Part shown: positions 38,798-46,445 of the stretch, in pieces | Position numbering within the stretch: the stretch's first letter is position 1 | How the letters are laid out: every line of letters starts with the position of its first letter | Origin: Mycobacterium basiliense | GTDB taxonomy: Bacteria > Actinomycetota > Actinomycetes > Mycobacteriales > Mycobacteriaceae | Reading direction: 5' to 3' | Length of the DNA stretch: 64,000 bases | Assembly (NCBI RefSeq): GCF_900292015.1 | Contig: NZ_LR130759.1 | Location: 4,898,001-4,962,000 of the forward strand | Made by a program: the position numbers and the translations under genes | The notes under the pieces: model-generated | What the model saw: the letters and a program-made list of their open reading frames with translations, nothing else | Told to the model about the DNA's origin: nothing | Database searches by the model: none

Positions 38798-41483
38798 TCG
38801 ACCGCCACACTCGGGCCGCAGTCATCGGCAGCCGAGTTACCCGGGCACCGCAGGCACGGGCGATCGCGTTGGCAAGCGCGGGCGCCACCGGGTTGTAGGG
38901 CGATTCAGCCATCGATTTCGCGCCCAACGGACCGAACTCGTCGAAGGTATCGGCGAAGTACACCTCGGTGATCGGCACGTCGGCGAACTGCGGAATGTGA
39001 TAATCGCGCAGCGTCTGGGTAAGCACCCTGCCGTCGGCACCGATCTGCAGTTCCTCATAAAGCGCGGAGCCGATCGCCTGCGCCACACCGCCTTCCACCT
39101 GCCCGCGGCACTGCTCCGGGTTCATCACCACACCGGCGTCGGCTGCCTGAACGGACTGCAAGATCTCCACCTGGCCGGTAGCCGTGTTCACCGCAACCCG
39201 AAAGGCGTGCACGTTGAACGACACCGACCGTTGTCTCCCGTCGTGGTGTCCCTGGCCGGTCAACGGCATCGGCAGCTGCGCGAACCCCACCAGCTGGTCC
39301 CCGCACTGCACTCCGTGCGGGCCAAGTACACAGTCCTGCGGTGACATTCCCGCCGCCTCGGCGGCGGCCGCGACGATACGGGTGCGCAACTGGTGTGCCG
39401 CGGCCAGCGCCGCCCGTCCAGCGACCACGGTTCCCGCCGAGCCGAATGCCCCGGTGTCGTGATCGACGACGTCGGTGTCGGACTGGCGGATCGTCACCCG
39501 GTCGATGGTGGTGCTCAGGGCCGTGGCGACCAGCTGCGCATGCACGGTGGTGGTGCCGTTGCCGAACTCCGAGGTGCCCACGCCGAGGGTGTAGACCCCG
39601 CCGTCATCAACCGAGATTTCGGCGGAGGCAAGATGCCCGTTCGGGGGCACCGTCGCGATCATGGCCAGTGCCATGCCCTCCCCGACTCGCCAGTGCTCGC
39701 CGGCCGGCGCCGGTCGCCCGCCGCGGCGCAACGCATCCTGGGCCAGGTCCAGACATTGATCCAGCCCATAGCTGCCGAACATCAGGTCGTTCTCACCGGC
39801 ATGGGCGTCGATGAACGGATCGCCGGGCACCACCACGTTGCGGCGCCGGAATTCGAACGCGTCGATGCCCAGTCGTTGCGCCAGCACGTCGAGCGCCGAC
39901 TCCACCGCGAAGCTCATCTGCCCTACGCCGTAGCCGCGGAACGCCCCAGACGGCATGTTGTTGGTGTACACGGCTTGGGCGTCGACACGCTTGTTCGCGC
40001 AGCGGTACACCGACACCGACTCGCCGCAACCGTGGAACAGCACGCCCGGACCGTGGTTTCCGTAGGCCCCGGTATCCGTCAGCACGTCGACCGCCAGCGC
40101 GGTCAACACCCCCTCACCGTCGGCCGCTACGGTGACGTCGATGCGGTAGGGGTGGCGGCACGTCGCCCGGACGAACTCGTCGACACGGGTGAACTCGTAG
40201 CGCACCGGCCGGCCCAGTCTCAGCACGGCCAACGTCACCAGGTCCTCGGTGAGCATCTCCTGTTTGCCGCCGAATCCGCCGCCGACCCGCTTGGTGAAAA
40301 CGTGCACCTGGTCGCGGTCCAGCCCGAAGACGTGACACAGTTCGTCGCGGACCAGAAACGGTGTCTGGGAACTGGTCCGAATCACCAGCCGCCCGAGGCT
40401 GTCTCGCCACCCGGTGCAGCCATGGGTTTCGAGGTGGGCCGGCTGCACTCGGGCGGTCTGCCACCGTCCGCGCACCACCGCTCCGCCGGAGGCCTCCGCG
40501 GCAGCAATGCCGGCTTCGACATCGCCGGTGCCGCCATGTAATTCGGCGACCAAGTTGCGCGCCGGGTCGGCGATGCGGGCCTGGCCGCCCTTGTCGGCGT
40601 GCAAGAGCACCGCGCCGGGCGCCCGGGCCTGCTCCGGTTCGAACACGGCCGGCAGTTCCTCGTACTCGATCTGGATCGCCCGGCAAGCTTTTTCGGCGAC
40701 CGCCACGCTGTCGGCGACCACCGCCGCGACCCGCTGTCCGATGAAGCGAACGGTGCGGTCCAGCACATAGGTGTCGTCGGGGTCGTCGGTGCGCATCTCG
40801 TGGCGCGCGGTGGAGAACGCAACGGGTGGGCTGTCGTGGTGGGTGAGGATCAAATGGACGCCGGGCATCGCAGCGGCCACCGTGGTGTCGATCGAGGTGA
40901 TGCGGGCGTGCGCGAGCGGGCTGCCGAGCACGGCCAGGTGCAGCAGGTCCTCGGGCGCATCGTCCATGGTGTACGACTCGGTGCCGGTCACCACCCGCAG
41001 CTCCGCAGGCGCGCCGATCGAACGACCGGCGTCGGATCCGCTGGACTTCTCGACGTTGACCCTGCCCTCCAACGCATCCAAGATCGCCCGGTAGCCGGCA
41101 CACCGGCACAGATTTCCCTTGAGCTGTTGTGGTAGGTCGGCTAGTTCATCATCACCGAATGTCGACGCGGTGGTCACCATGCCGGCTGTGCAAAACCCGC
41201 ACTGGAAGGCGGCCGCCTCGACGAAGCGCCGCTGCATCGGATGCAGGTCATCGGGAGTGCCCAACCCGGCCACCGTCGTGACCGTGCGGCCCGCCGCACG
41301 AAACGCCGGGAACACGCACGAGTGCACCGCGGACCCGTCGACCAAGACCGAACACGCACCGCAGTCACCGGCGTCGCAGCCCATCTTGACTTCGAAGTGG
41401 CCGTGCTCGCGCAGGAAGGTGCGCAGGCATTGCCCGGCCGCCGGTGTGGCGTCCAGGTCGGCACCGTTGACGGTGAACCTCAT
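38781..41483 (-). CDS. Xanthine dehydrogenase-like molybdenum hydroxylase, fused Fe-S and Mo domains
   Basis: 900 aa from ATG 41,483, overlapping the FAD-subunit stop by 4 bp. Residues ~1-150 carry two [2Fe-2S] sites: plant-type 'GCDAGDCGACSVLVDG' and 'CGFCTAGM ... NLCRCAGY'. The rest is the molybdopterin domain with 'FIGQRVAAVVADS', 'GGGFGGKQE' and 'GTSEFGNGTTTVH', and the catalytic-Glu region 'GAKSMAESPYNPVAP', a variant of the common GxKGxGE. It should hydroxylate a purine such as hypoxanthine or xanthine to urate. The substrate is inferred from the urate-to-allantoin genes around it. Fe-S fused to Mo with FAD on a separate chain is a less usual subunit split. Confidence 0.88.
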   Translation of the reverse strand: MRFTVNGADLDATPAAGQCLRTFLREHGHFEVKMGCDAGDCGACSVLVDGSAVHSCVFPAFRAAGRTVTTVAGLGTPDDLHPMQRRFVEAAAFQCGFCTAGMVTTASTFGDDELADLPQQLKGNLCRCAGYRAILDALEGRVNVEKSSGSDAGRSIGAPAELRVVTGTESYTMDDAPEDLLHLAVLGSPLAHARITSIDTTVAAAMPGVHLILTHHDSPPVAFSTARHEMRTDDPDDTYVLDRTVRFIGQRVAAVVADSVAVAEKACRAIQIEYEELPAVFEPEQARAPGAVLLHADKGGQARIADPARNLVAELHGGTGDVEAGIAAAEASGGAVVRGRWQTARVQPAHLETHGCTGWRDSLGRLVIRTSSQTPFLVRDELCHVFGLDRDQVHVFTKRVGGGFGGKQEMLTEDLVTLAVLRLGRPVRYEFTRVDEFVRATCRHPYRIDVTVAADGEGVLTALAVDVLTDTGAYGNHGPGVLFHGCGESVSVYRCANKRVDAQAVYTNNMPSGAFRGYGVGQMSFAVESALDVLAQRLGIDAFEFRRRNVVVPGDPFIDAHAGENDLMFGSYGLDQCLDLAQDALRRGGRPAPAGEHWRVGEGMALAMIATVPPNGHLASAEISVDDGGVYTLGVGTSEFGNGTTTVHAQLVATALSTTIDRVTIRQSDTDVVDHDTGAFGSAGTVVAGRAALAAAHQLRTRIVAAAAEAAGMSPQDCVLGPHGVQCGDQLVGFAQLPMPLTGQGHHDGRQRSVSFNVHAFRVAVNTATGQVEILQSVQAADAGVVMNPEQCRGQVEGGVAQAIGSALYEELQIGADGRVLTQTLRDYHIPQFADVPITEVYFADTFDEFGPLGAKSMAESPYNPVAPALANAIARACGARVTRLPMTAARVWRSINSAG

Positions 41484-42304
41484 GTCAGCTCGGCCAGGAT
41501 CTGCTCGGCCAGCACCAGGCTCACCGCTGCCCGCCAATCGGGATCGCCGTGTGCATCGCGGGTCCAGGCGCGGTCGGGAATGCCGGCGTGCGAGGCCCGC
41601 AGCTCCTCGACATCGGGGAGGGTAGGGAACTCAAACACCAAGGGGCGCATGGTAGCCGCCGTGATCGACAGCACGAAGCCGCCGCCATCCGACTCGGGGG
41701 TGCGACGGCCGATCACCACGATGCCGGAACGTCCCAGCGCGGACGAGGCAAGCTTGCGGAAGGCGGTACGAGCCCGCAACGCGGCGGCCGGCAGGTGAAC
41801 TGAGCGCAGCACGTCGCCCGGCGCGAGCACATTGGTGCCCTGTCCGGTGACGAATTCCGCTACTGGCAGCGTGTAATCGTTGCCATCGGCGCGCCACACC
41901 GTCACCCTTGCGTCCAGCGCAGACAGCAGGGAGATCATCGCGCCAGCCGGAAAGGACAGGCACACATTGCCGCCGATGGTGGCGGTACGCCAGATCTTGG
42001 CCGACGCCAGCATCGCGGTGCAACACTGATACAGCAATGGACCGGCCGCCCATGCGGCGGGTAGCCGCCGCGATAGGACCGAAACCTCGGCGAGCGTGCA
42101 CGTCGCGGCCAGTTCAATACCATTGTCACTCAACGTTATCGGCTGCCAGCCCAAGCCGGTGATATCGACCAGGCGATGGATGTGTACGTTCGGTTCGGAA
42201 AACAACCAGGTCCCGCCGGCGAGGATGGCGTCGGTGGGCCCCAGCGGCCACAGCTGCTCGCGGCTGCTGGGGATGCTGACCGTTTCGACTGAATTGAGAT
42301 CCAT
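41480..42304 (-). CDS. Xanthine dehydrogenase FAD-binding subunit
   Basis: 274 aa from ATG 42,304, sharing one base with the previous stop (TGATG). CO-dehydrogenase flavoprotein-type domain: 'AILAGGTWLF' is the FAD-binding loop, 'GNVCLSFPAGAM' the second loop, and 'FRKLASSALGRSGIVVIG' leads into the C-terminal domain. It passes electrons from the Fe-S centres of the fused large subunit to NAD+ or another acceptor. It lies between that gene and the 5-hydroxyisourate hydrolase in one tightly overlapped operon. Confidence 0.9.
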   Translation of the reverse strand: MDLNSVETVSIPSSREQLWPLGPTDAILAGGTWLFSEPNVHIHRLVDITGLGWQPITLSDNGIELAATCTLAEVSVLSRRLPAAWAAGPLLYQCCTAMLASAKIWRTATIGGNVCLSFPAGAMISLLSALDARVTVWRADGNDYTLPVAEFVTGQGTNVLAPGDVLRSVHLPAAALRARTAFRKLASSALGRSGIVVIGRRTPESDGGGFVLSITAATMRPLVFEFPTLPDVEELRASHAGIPDRAWTRDAHGDPDWRAAVSLVLAEQILAELT

Positions 42305-42624
42305 CAACTGCCTCGGTAGGTCGAGTACGCATACGGCGACAGCAGCAGCGGCACGTGGTAGTGGGCGTCGGCGTCGGTGACCTCGAAGGCGACCACCACC
42401 TCCGGATAGAACCCGACCACACCGCGACCGGTGAAGTAGGCGCCGGTGTCGAAACGCAGTCGGTAGATCCCGGCCACCAACGACGTCCCAAACGATCTGA
42501 CCCGACCGTCATCATCGGTGTGGCCGGTGGCCAGGATCGTTCCGGCGCCGTCGGTGAGGTGCACGGCGACTCCGGCCGCGGGTCGACCGCTCACGGCGTC
42601 TAGCACATGCGTCGAAAGGCTCAT
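42304..42624 (-). CDS. uraH: 5-Hydroxyisourate hydrolase (transthyretin-related)
   Basis: 106 aa. It starts 'MSLSTHVLDAVSGRPAAGVAV' (family signature with catalytic His), continues with 'YRLRFDTGAYF' and 'FYPEVVVAFEV ... HYHVPLLLSPYAYSTYRGS', and ends with the YRGS C-terminus that marks true hydrolases and separates them from transthyretin. It hydrolyses 5-hydroxyisourate, the HpxO product, to OHCU. It overlaps the FAD subunit by one base. Confidence 0.97.
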   Translation of the reverse strand: MSLSTHVLDAVSGRPAAGVAVHLTDGAGTILATGHTDDDGRVRSFGTSLVAGIYRLRFDTGAYFTGRGVVGFYPEVVVAFEVTDADAHYHVPLLLSPYAYSTYRGS

Positions 42625-42661
42625 GGGTTCACCATGCCAGGCCAGCAGCGCAGTGCGGCGC

Positions 42662-43165
42662 CTACCCGAGCTCGCGCAGCAGGCGCTCCAGCCGCAGCCG
42701 GGTGATCTTGGCCAGTTCGTTGCGCATCACCCGGCGCTCGGTTTCCGGATCATGGTCGAGTCTTTGGGTCAGGTTCCCGAGCAATTCTTCGGCGGACCGT
42801 CCGCTGGCGCACACCAAGAAGATGTAGCCGAACTTGTCCTCGTACTTGCGGTTCTTCTCGGCGAGCTCGGCTCGCACGTCATCGTCGGCGTCGATGACGT
42901 GGGCCTGCTCACGCGCCGAGGACGCGTTGTCGACGTCGGCACCGATGCGCGGGTGGCCGTCCAGCGCGGCGTCGATCTCGGCCTCGGGCAGCTCGGCCAG
43001 CACCCGGCCCGCACGGTCCAGCAGCGCATCGACACCATCGAACGGCGCACCGGCCAGCACCCTGCGCGCCCAGATCGTCGTCGAGCACACGCCGAGCAAT
43101 AGGCGCATTCGCTGGCGATCCGGGAGGCGATTGAACCCATCAACGCCCAAGGCGGGCTTCGTCAT
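42662..43165 (-). CDS. uraD: OHCU decarboxylase
   Basis: 167 aa from ATG 43,165 (a TTG six bases upstream is open). All-helical OHCU decarboxylase: it contains 'DGHPRIGADV' (the HPRIG catalytic motif), an acidic partner in 'REQAHVIDADD' and 'KFGYIFLVCASGRSAEELL' (substrate pocket FGYxFLVCASG). It converts 2-oxo-4-hydroxy-4-carboxy-5-ureidoimidazoline to S-allantoin. It lies 37 bp upstream of uraH and 26 bp after the sulfatase stop, all on the same strand. Confidence 0.95.
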   Translation of the reverse strand: MTKPALGVDGFNRLPDRQRMRLLLGVCSTTIWARRVLAGAPFDGVDALLDRAGRVLAELPEAEIDAALDGHPRIGADVDNASSAREQAHVIDADDDVRAELAEKNRKYEDKFGYIFLVCASGRSAEELLGNLTQRLDHDPETERRVMRNELAKITRLRLERLLRELG

Positions 43166-43191
43166 CTGCAACGGCTCGCACTTTCAGCCGA

Positions 43192-45591
43192 TCATTGCTT
43201 GGCCATGGCCACGTTGAACCGATCCTCCGCGGTGATCAGGTGGTCGTGGCCGTCTTCGGCGAGATCGATCTGTACCCAATCGATGCCTCCGGTGAACGCG
43301 TTGCCGGTGGGCCCGTAGTCCGGCGAAGCGGGCGAGCCGGTATCGCGCCCGACATCGCAGGCCTCGTCGGCGGAGAAGGCCATTGGTTGGGTGCGTTCGA
43401 CCCGTCCCTTTCCGACGGCTTCGCCGTCGTAAAAGAGCGTGACATCGCCACCCTTTCCCAAACCGCCTCCGTCGTAGGCGAATTCCATCCGGACCTGGTG
43501 TTTGCCGGCGGGGATGTTCTTGGTCGCCGCCACCAGGTAGTGATCGATGCCCAGGAAGTTGTAGCAATACTTGAGCTTGCCTTCGTGGGCGTACAGCGTC
43601 CAGCCGCCGGCGCTGCCGCCCTGGGTGGTAATCACCCCGCTGACCCCGCCCTTTGGCACCGCCACCTCGGCGGTCACCGAGTGTGATTTGTTCTTGATAT
43701 TCAACACGCACCATTCACTGACGCGCATGCCATTGAACAGCACCTGGCTGTTTCCCCGTACCAGCTGCGGCCGACCGGCGATTTCGGGGTTGATCCGCTC
43801 AAAACCGCGATCATCAAGCGGGACGACGTTGTACTTGGTTGCCTCGATGAGCCAAAGCCGTTGCAGCTCAGCAAGTTTTGCTGGGTTTTCGGCCGCCAGG
43901 TTGTGAGCCTGGGTCCAGTCGTCGGGGGCGTACAGTTCCCACACATCATCGTCGAACGGCGGCGGGACGTCGGCCTTCCACGGGGTGCGGTGCTTGGTCA
44001 CCGCCGTCCACCCCTGGAAGTAGATGCCGCGGTTGCCCATCATCTCGAAATACTGGACCTCGTGTGTCTCCGGTGCCTGCGCTGTACGCAAGGTCGACAT
44101 CATGCTCACCCCTTCCAGCGGCGCCTGGGTTATCCCGTTCACCGAATACGGTGCCGGCAGGCCGGCTGCCTCCAGGATCGTCGGGGCCACGTCGATCACG
44201 TGATGGAACTGATTTCGCATCCCGCCCTTGTCCGCCAGCCCGGCCGGCCAGTGCACAATCGTGCCGTTGCGGGTGCCGCCCCAGTGCGAGGCGACCTGCT
44301 TGGTCCACTGGTAGGGCGCGCAGAGGGCATGCGCCCAGCCGACGGCGTAGTGGTTGTAGGCATCCGGGGTTCCGAAGTGAGCAATCTTGGACAGCAAAAA
44401 CTCCGTCGTCTCGATCCCGGGCAGACCGTTGAGCGTCGTCATCTCGTTGAAGCAGCCGTTGAGCGTGCCCTCGGCCGAGGCGCCGTTGTCGCCGATGATG
44501 TAGTAGATGAGCGTGTCGTCGAGGACGCCGAGGTCGGCGATGGCGTCCACCACGCGGCCCACCTCATGATCGGTCTGCTCGAGGAACCCGGCATAGATCT
44601 CCATCTGCCTGGCCAGCACCGGTCTGAGCTCGTCGGACATCTCGTCCCAGGCGGGGATCTCGTCGTGGCGCTTGGTCAGTTCGGCGTCTTTGGGCACCAC
44701 CCCGAGTTTCTTCTGCGCCTTGAGAGTCTTCTCCCGCAGCACGTCCCAGCCGTCGTCGAACTTGCCCTGGTACTTGTCCGACCACTTCCTGGGCACGTGA
44801 TGTGGCGCATGGGTCGCACCGGGCGCGAAATACATGAAAAACGGCTTGTCCGGCATCAGCGCCTTTTGTTGGCGCACCCAGGTGATCGCTCGATCCGCTA
44901 GATCCTCGGTGAGCGTGTAGCCCTCTTCCGGAGTCTTCGGCGGCTCCACCGCAGTGGTGCCCTCGTACAGACCCGGGTAGTACTGATTGGCCTCGCCACC
45001 GACGAAACCGTAGAAGTATTCGAACCCAGAACCCGTCGGCCACTGATGGAATGGACCCATCGGGGTGACCTCCCACCCCGGCACCTCGTGACACTTGCCG
45101 AATTGTGCGGTGGAGTAGCCGTTGAGCTTCAAGGTCTCGGCTATGGGTGCCTTCTCCTTGGGCCTGATGCTGTTGTTACCGGGCGCCGAGGTGGCCATCT
45201 CGGTGATCGCCCCCATCCCGACCGAGTGGTGGTTGCGGCCGGTCAACAATGCTTGCCGGGTGGGTGAGCACAGCGCGGTGGTGTGGAACCGGTTGAGCTT
45301 GAGACCGCCGGCCGCCAGCCGCTCGGCCACCGGCGTGTGACATGGTCCACCAAACGCCGACGACGCGCCGAAACCGACATCGTCGATCAATACGATGAGA
45401 ACGTTCGGCGCGCCCTGCGGGGGGCGCAGTTCCTTGATCGGTGGGTATTTGGTGTTGGGATCTTTGGCATCGTAGGTGGTCAACCCGACGTGCTTGGGGT
45501 CCGGGATGGGCAAGTGCTCTCTGGCCACACGGGGCTCGGGGGGCTCGGTGAGCTGGGCCTTGGTTGGCGACTTCTTCGCTGCTCTTGTCAT
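43192..45591 (-). CDS. Large arylsulfatase (AtsB/AtsD-like)
   Basis: 799 aa from ATG 45,591, which has GAGGAG upstream. The sulfatase metal-binding start is 'NVLIVLIDDVGFG', followed by the formylglycine motif 'CSPTRQALLTGRN' (Cys108). Further ligands lie in 'YFAPGATHAPHHVP' and 'IGDNGAS'. Residues ~580-799 add a C-terminal beta-sandwich domain ('GGVSGVITTQGGSAGGW...'), as in the long mycobacterial enzymes AtsB and AtsD. The Cys must be converted by a formylglycine-generating enzyme not in this window. No signal peptide is seen. It could be transcribed with the purine genes downstream. The substrate is unknown. Confidence 0.92.
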   Translation of the reverse strand: MTRAAKKSPTKAQLTEPPEPRVAREHLPIPDPKHVGLTTYDAKDPNTKYPPIKELRPPQGAPNVLIVLIDDVGFGASSAFGGPCHTPVAERLAAGGLKLNRFHTTALCSPTRQALLTGRNHHSVGMGAITEMATSAPGNNSIRPKEKAPIAETLKLNGYSTAQFGKCHEVPGWEVTPMGPFHQWPTGSGFEYFYGFVGGEANQYYPGLYEGTTAVEPPKTPEEGYTLTEDLADRAITWVRQQKALMPDKPFFMYFAPGATHAPHHVPRKWSDKYQGKFDDGWDVLREKTLKAQKKLGVVPKDAELTKRHDEIPAWDEMSDELRPVLARQMEIYAGFLEQTDHEVGRVVDAIADLGVLDDTLIYYIIGDNGASAEGTLNGCFNEMTTLNGLPGIETTEFLLSKIAHFGTPDAYNHYAVGWAHALCAPYQWTKQVASHWGGTRNGTIVHWPAGLADKGGMRNQFHHVIDVAPTILEAAGLPAPYSVNGITQAPLEGVSMMSTLRTAQAPETHEVQYFEMMGNRGIYFQGWTAVTKHRTPWKADVPPPFDDDVWELYAPDDWTQAHNLAAENPAKLAELQRLWLIEATKYNVVPLDDRGFERINPEIAGRPQLVRGNSQVLFNGMRVSEWCVLNIKNKSHSVTAEVAVPKGGVSGVITTQGGSAGGWTLYAHEGKLKYCYNFLGIDHYLVAATKNIPAGKHQVRMEFAYDGGGLGKGGDVTLFYDGEAVGKGRVERTQPMAFSADEACDVGRDTGSPASPDYGPTGNAFTGGIDWVQIDLAEDGHDHLITAEDRFNVAMAKQ

Positions 45592-45665
45592 CCCTATCTC
45601 CTCGTCAATCCGCTTTACTACCAAGGTAACTGGCGCTCACACTTACCCTGGGGCCGCGAGCACCG

Positions 45666-46445
45666 TTATCGGTTCTTACGCGCCAGGAACGCCTGCATAT
45701 GCTGTTGCGGCTCGCCGGTAAGAAACGCGAGGCCGAACTGCTCGACGCTGTCCTCGATTGCCCCGTGAACGGTCATATCGAACCACTTGTTGAGTAGCCG
45801 CTTTTGTTGACGGACCGCCTGCGGGCCAAAGCCGGCGAGTCGTGTGGTGAGTTCGGTGATCCTGTGGTCCAGCGCGTCGGCGGCAACGACTTCGTGTACC
45901 AGGCCCCAGCCGGCCGCGGTATCGGCGCCAATCGTCTCGCCGGTCAGCAGCAGCCAGGTTGCCCGTGAGGCCCCGATCAGCGCCGGCATCAAGGCCGCAT
46001 GGATCACCGACGGGATTCCCACCGCGACTTCGGGCATGCCGAATTTGGCGCCGGTCTCGGCGATCCGCAAATCACAGCACATCGCGATTTCCAGGCCACC
46101 GCCCAGGCACCACCCAGCGAGCCGGGCGATGACAGGGACCGGACATTCACGAATCGCCTCGCACAGATCCGCGAGTCGGCGAATGAACGCCTCGGCACTG
46201 GACCGGTCAAGGGTGACCATTTCTTTGATATCGGCGCCACCGATGAACGCCTTGTCGCCTCCCCCGCGCAGCACGACCACCCGCACCTCGGGGTCCTGAC
46301 CGATACCGCGGAATGCGTTGGTAAGTGCCGCGATAGCTGCCGTGCCGACAATGTTCAGCGGTGCCGAGTTGAGCAATTCGATGGTGGCCGCGCCGCCGTC
46401 ACGACCGAGTTCGACGAACCGGTTTTCCGTCGCCTCCTCGGTCAC
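45666..46445 (-). CDS. Enoyl-CoA hydratase/isomerase family protein
   Basis: 259 aa from GTG 46,445, overlapping the PE_PGRS stop as GTGA. Crotonase fold: oxyanion-hole segments 'AFIGGADIKEM' and 'RLAGWCLGGGLEIAMCCDLRIAE'. In the second the glutamate of GGGLE matches the first catalytic acid, and 'EVAVGIPSV' replaces the second acid region (usually PE.xLG), so hydratase chemistry is uncertain. A lyase, isomerase or non-classical crotonase is possible. Coupling to a PE_PGRS gene is unusual for this family. Confidence 0.88.
   Translation of the reverse strand: MTEEATENRFVELGRDGGAATIELLNSAPLNIVGTAAIAALTNAFRGIGQDPEVRVVVLRGGGDKAFIGGADIKEMVTLDRSSAEAFIRRLADLCEAIRECPVPVIARLAGWCLGGGLEIAMCCDLRIAETGAKFGMPEVAVGIPSVIHAALMPALIGASRATWLLLTGETIGADTAAGWGLVHEVVAADALDHRITELTTRLAGFGPQAVRQQKRLLNKWFDMTVHGAIEDSVEQFGLAFLTGEPQQHMQAFLARKNR

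Noticed and set aside
39393-40541. 382-codon plus-strand frame in the xanthine dehydrogenase region
   Set aside because: Antisense shadow of the Mo domain; His/Arg-rich composition without structure.
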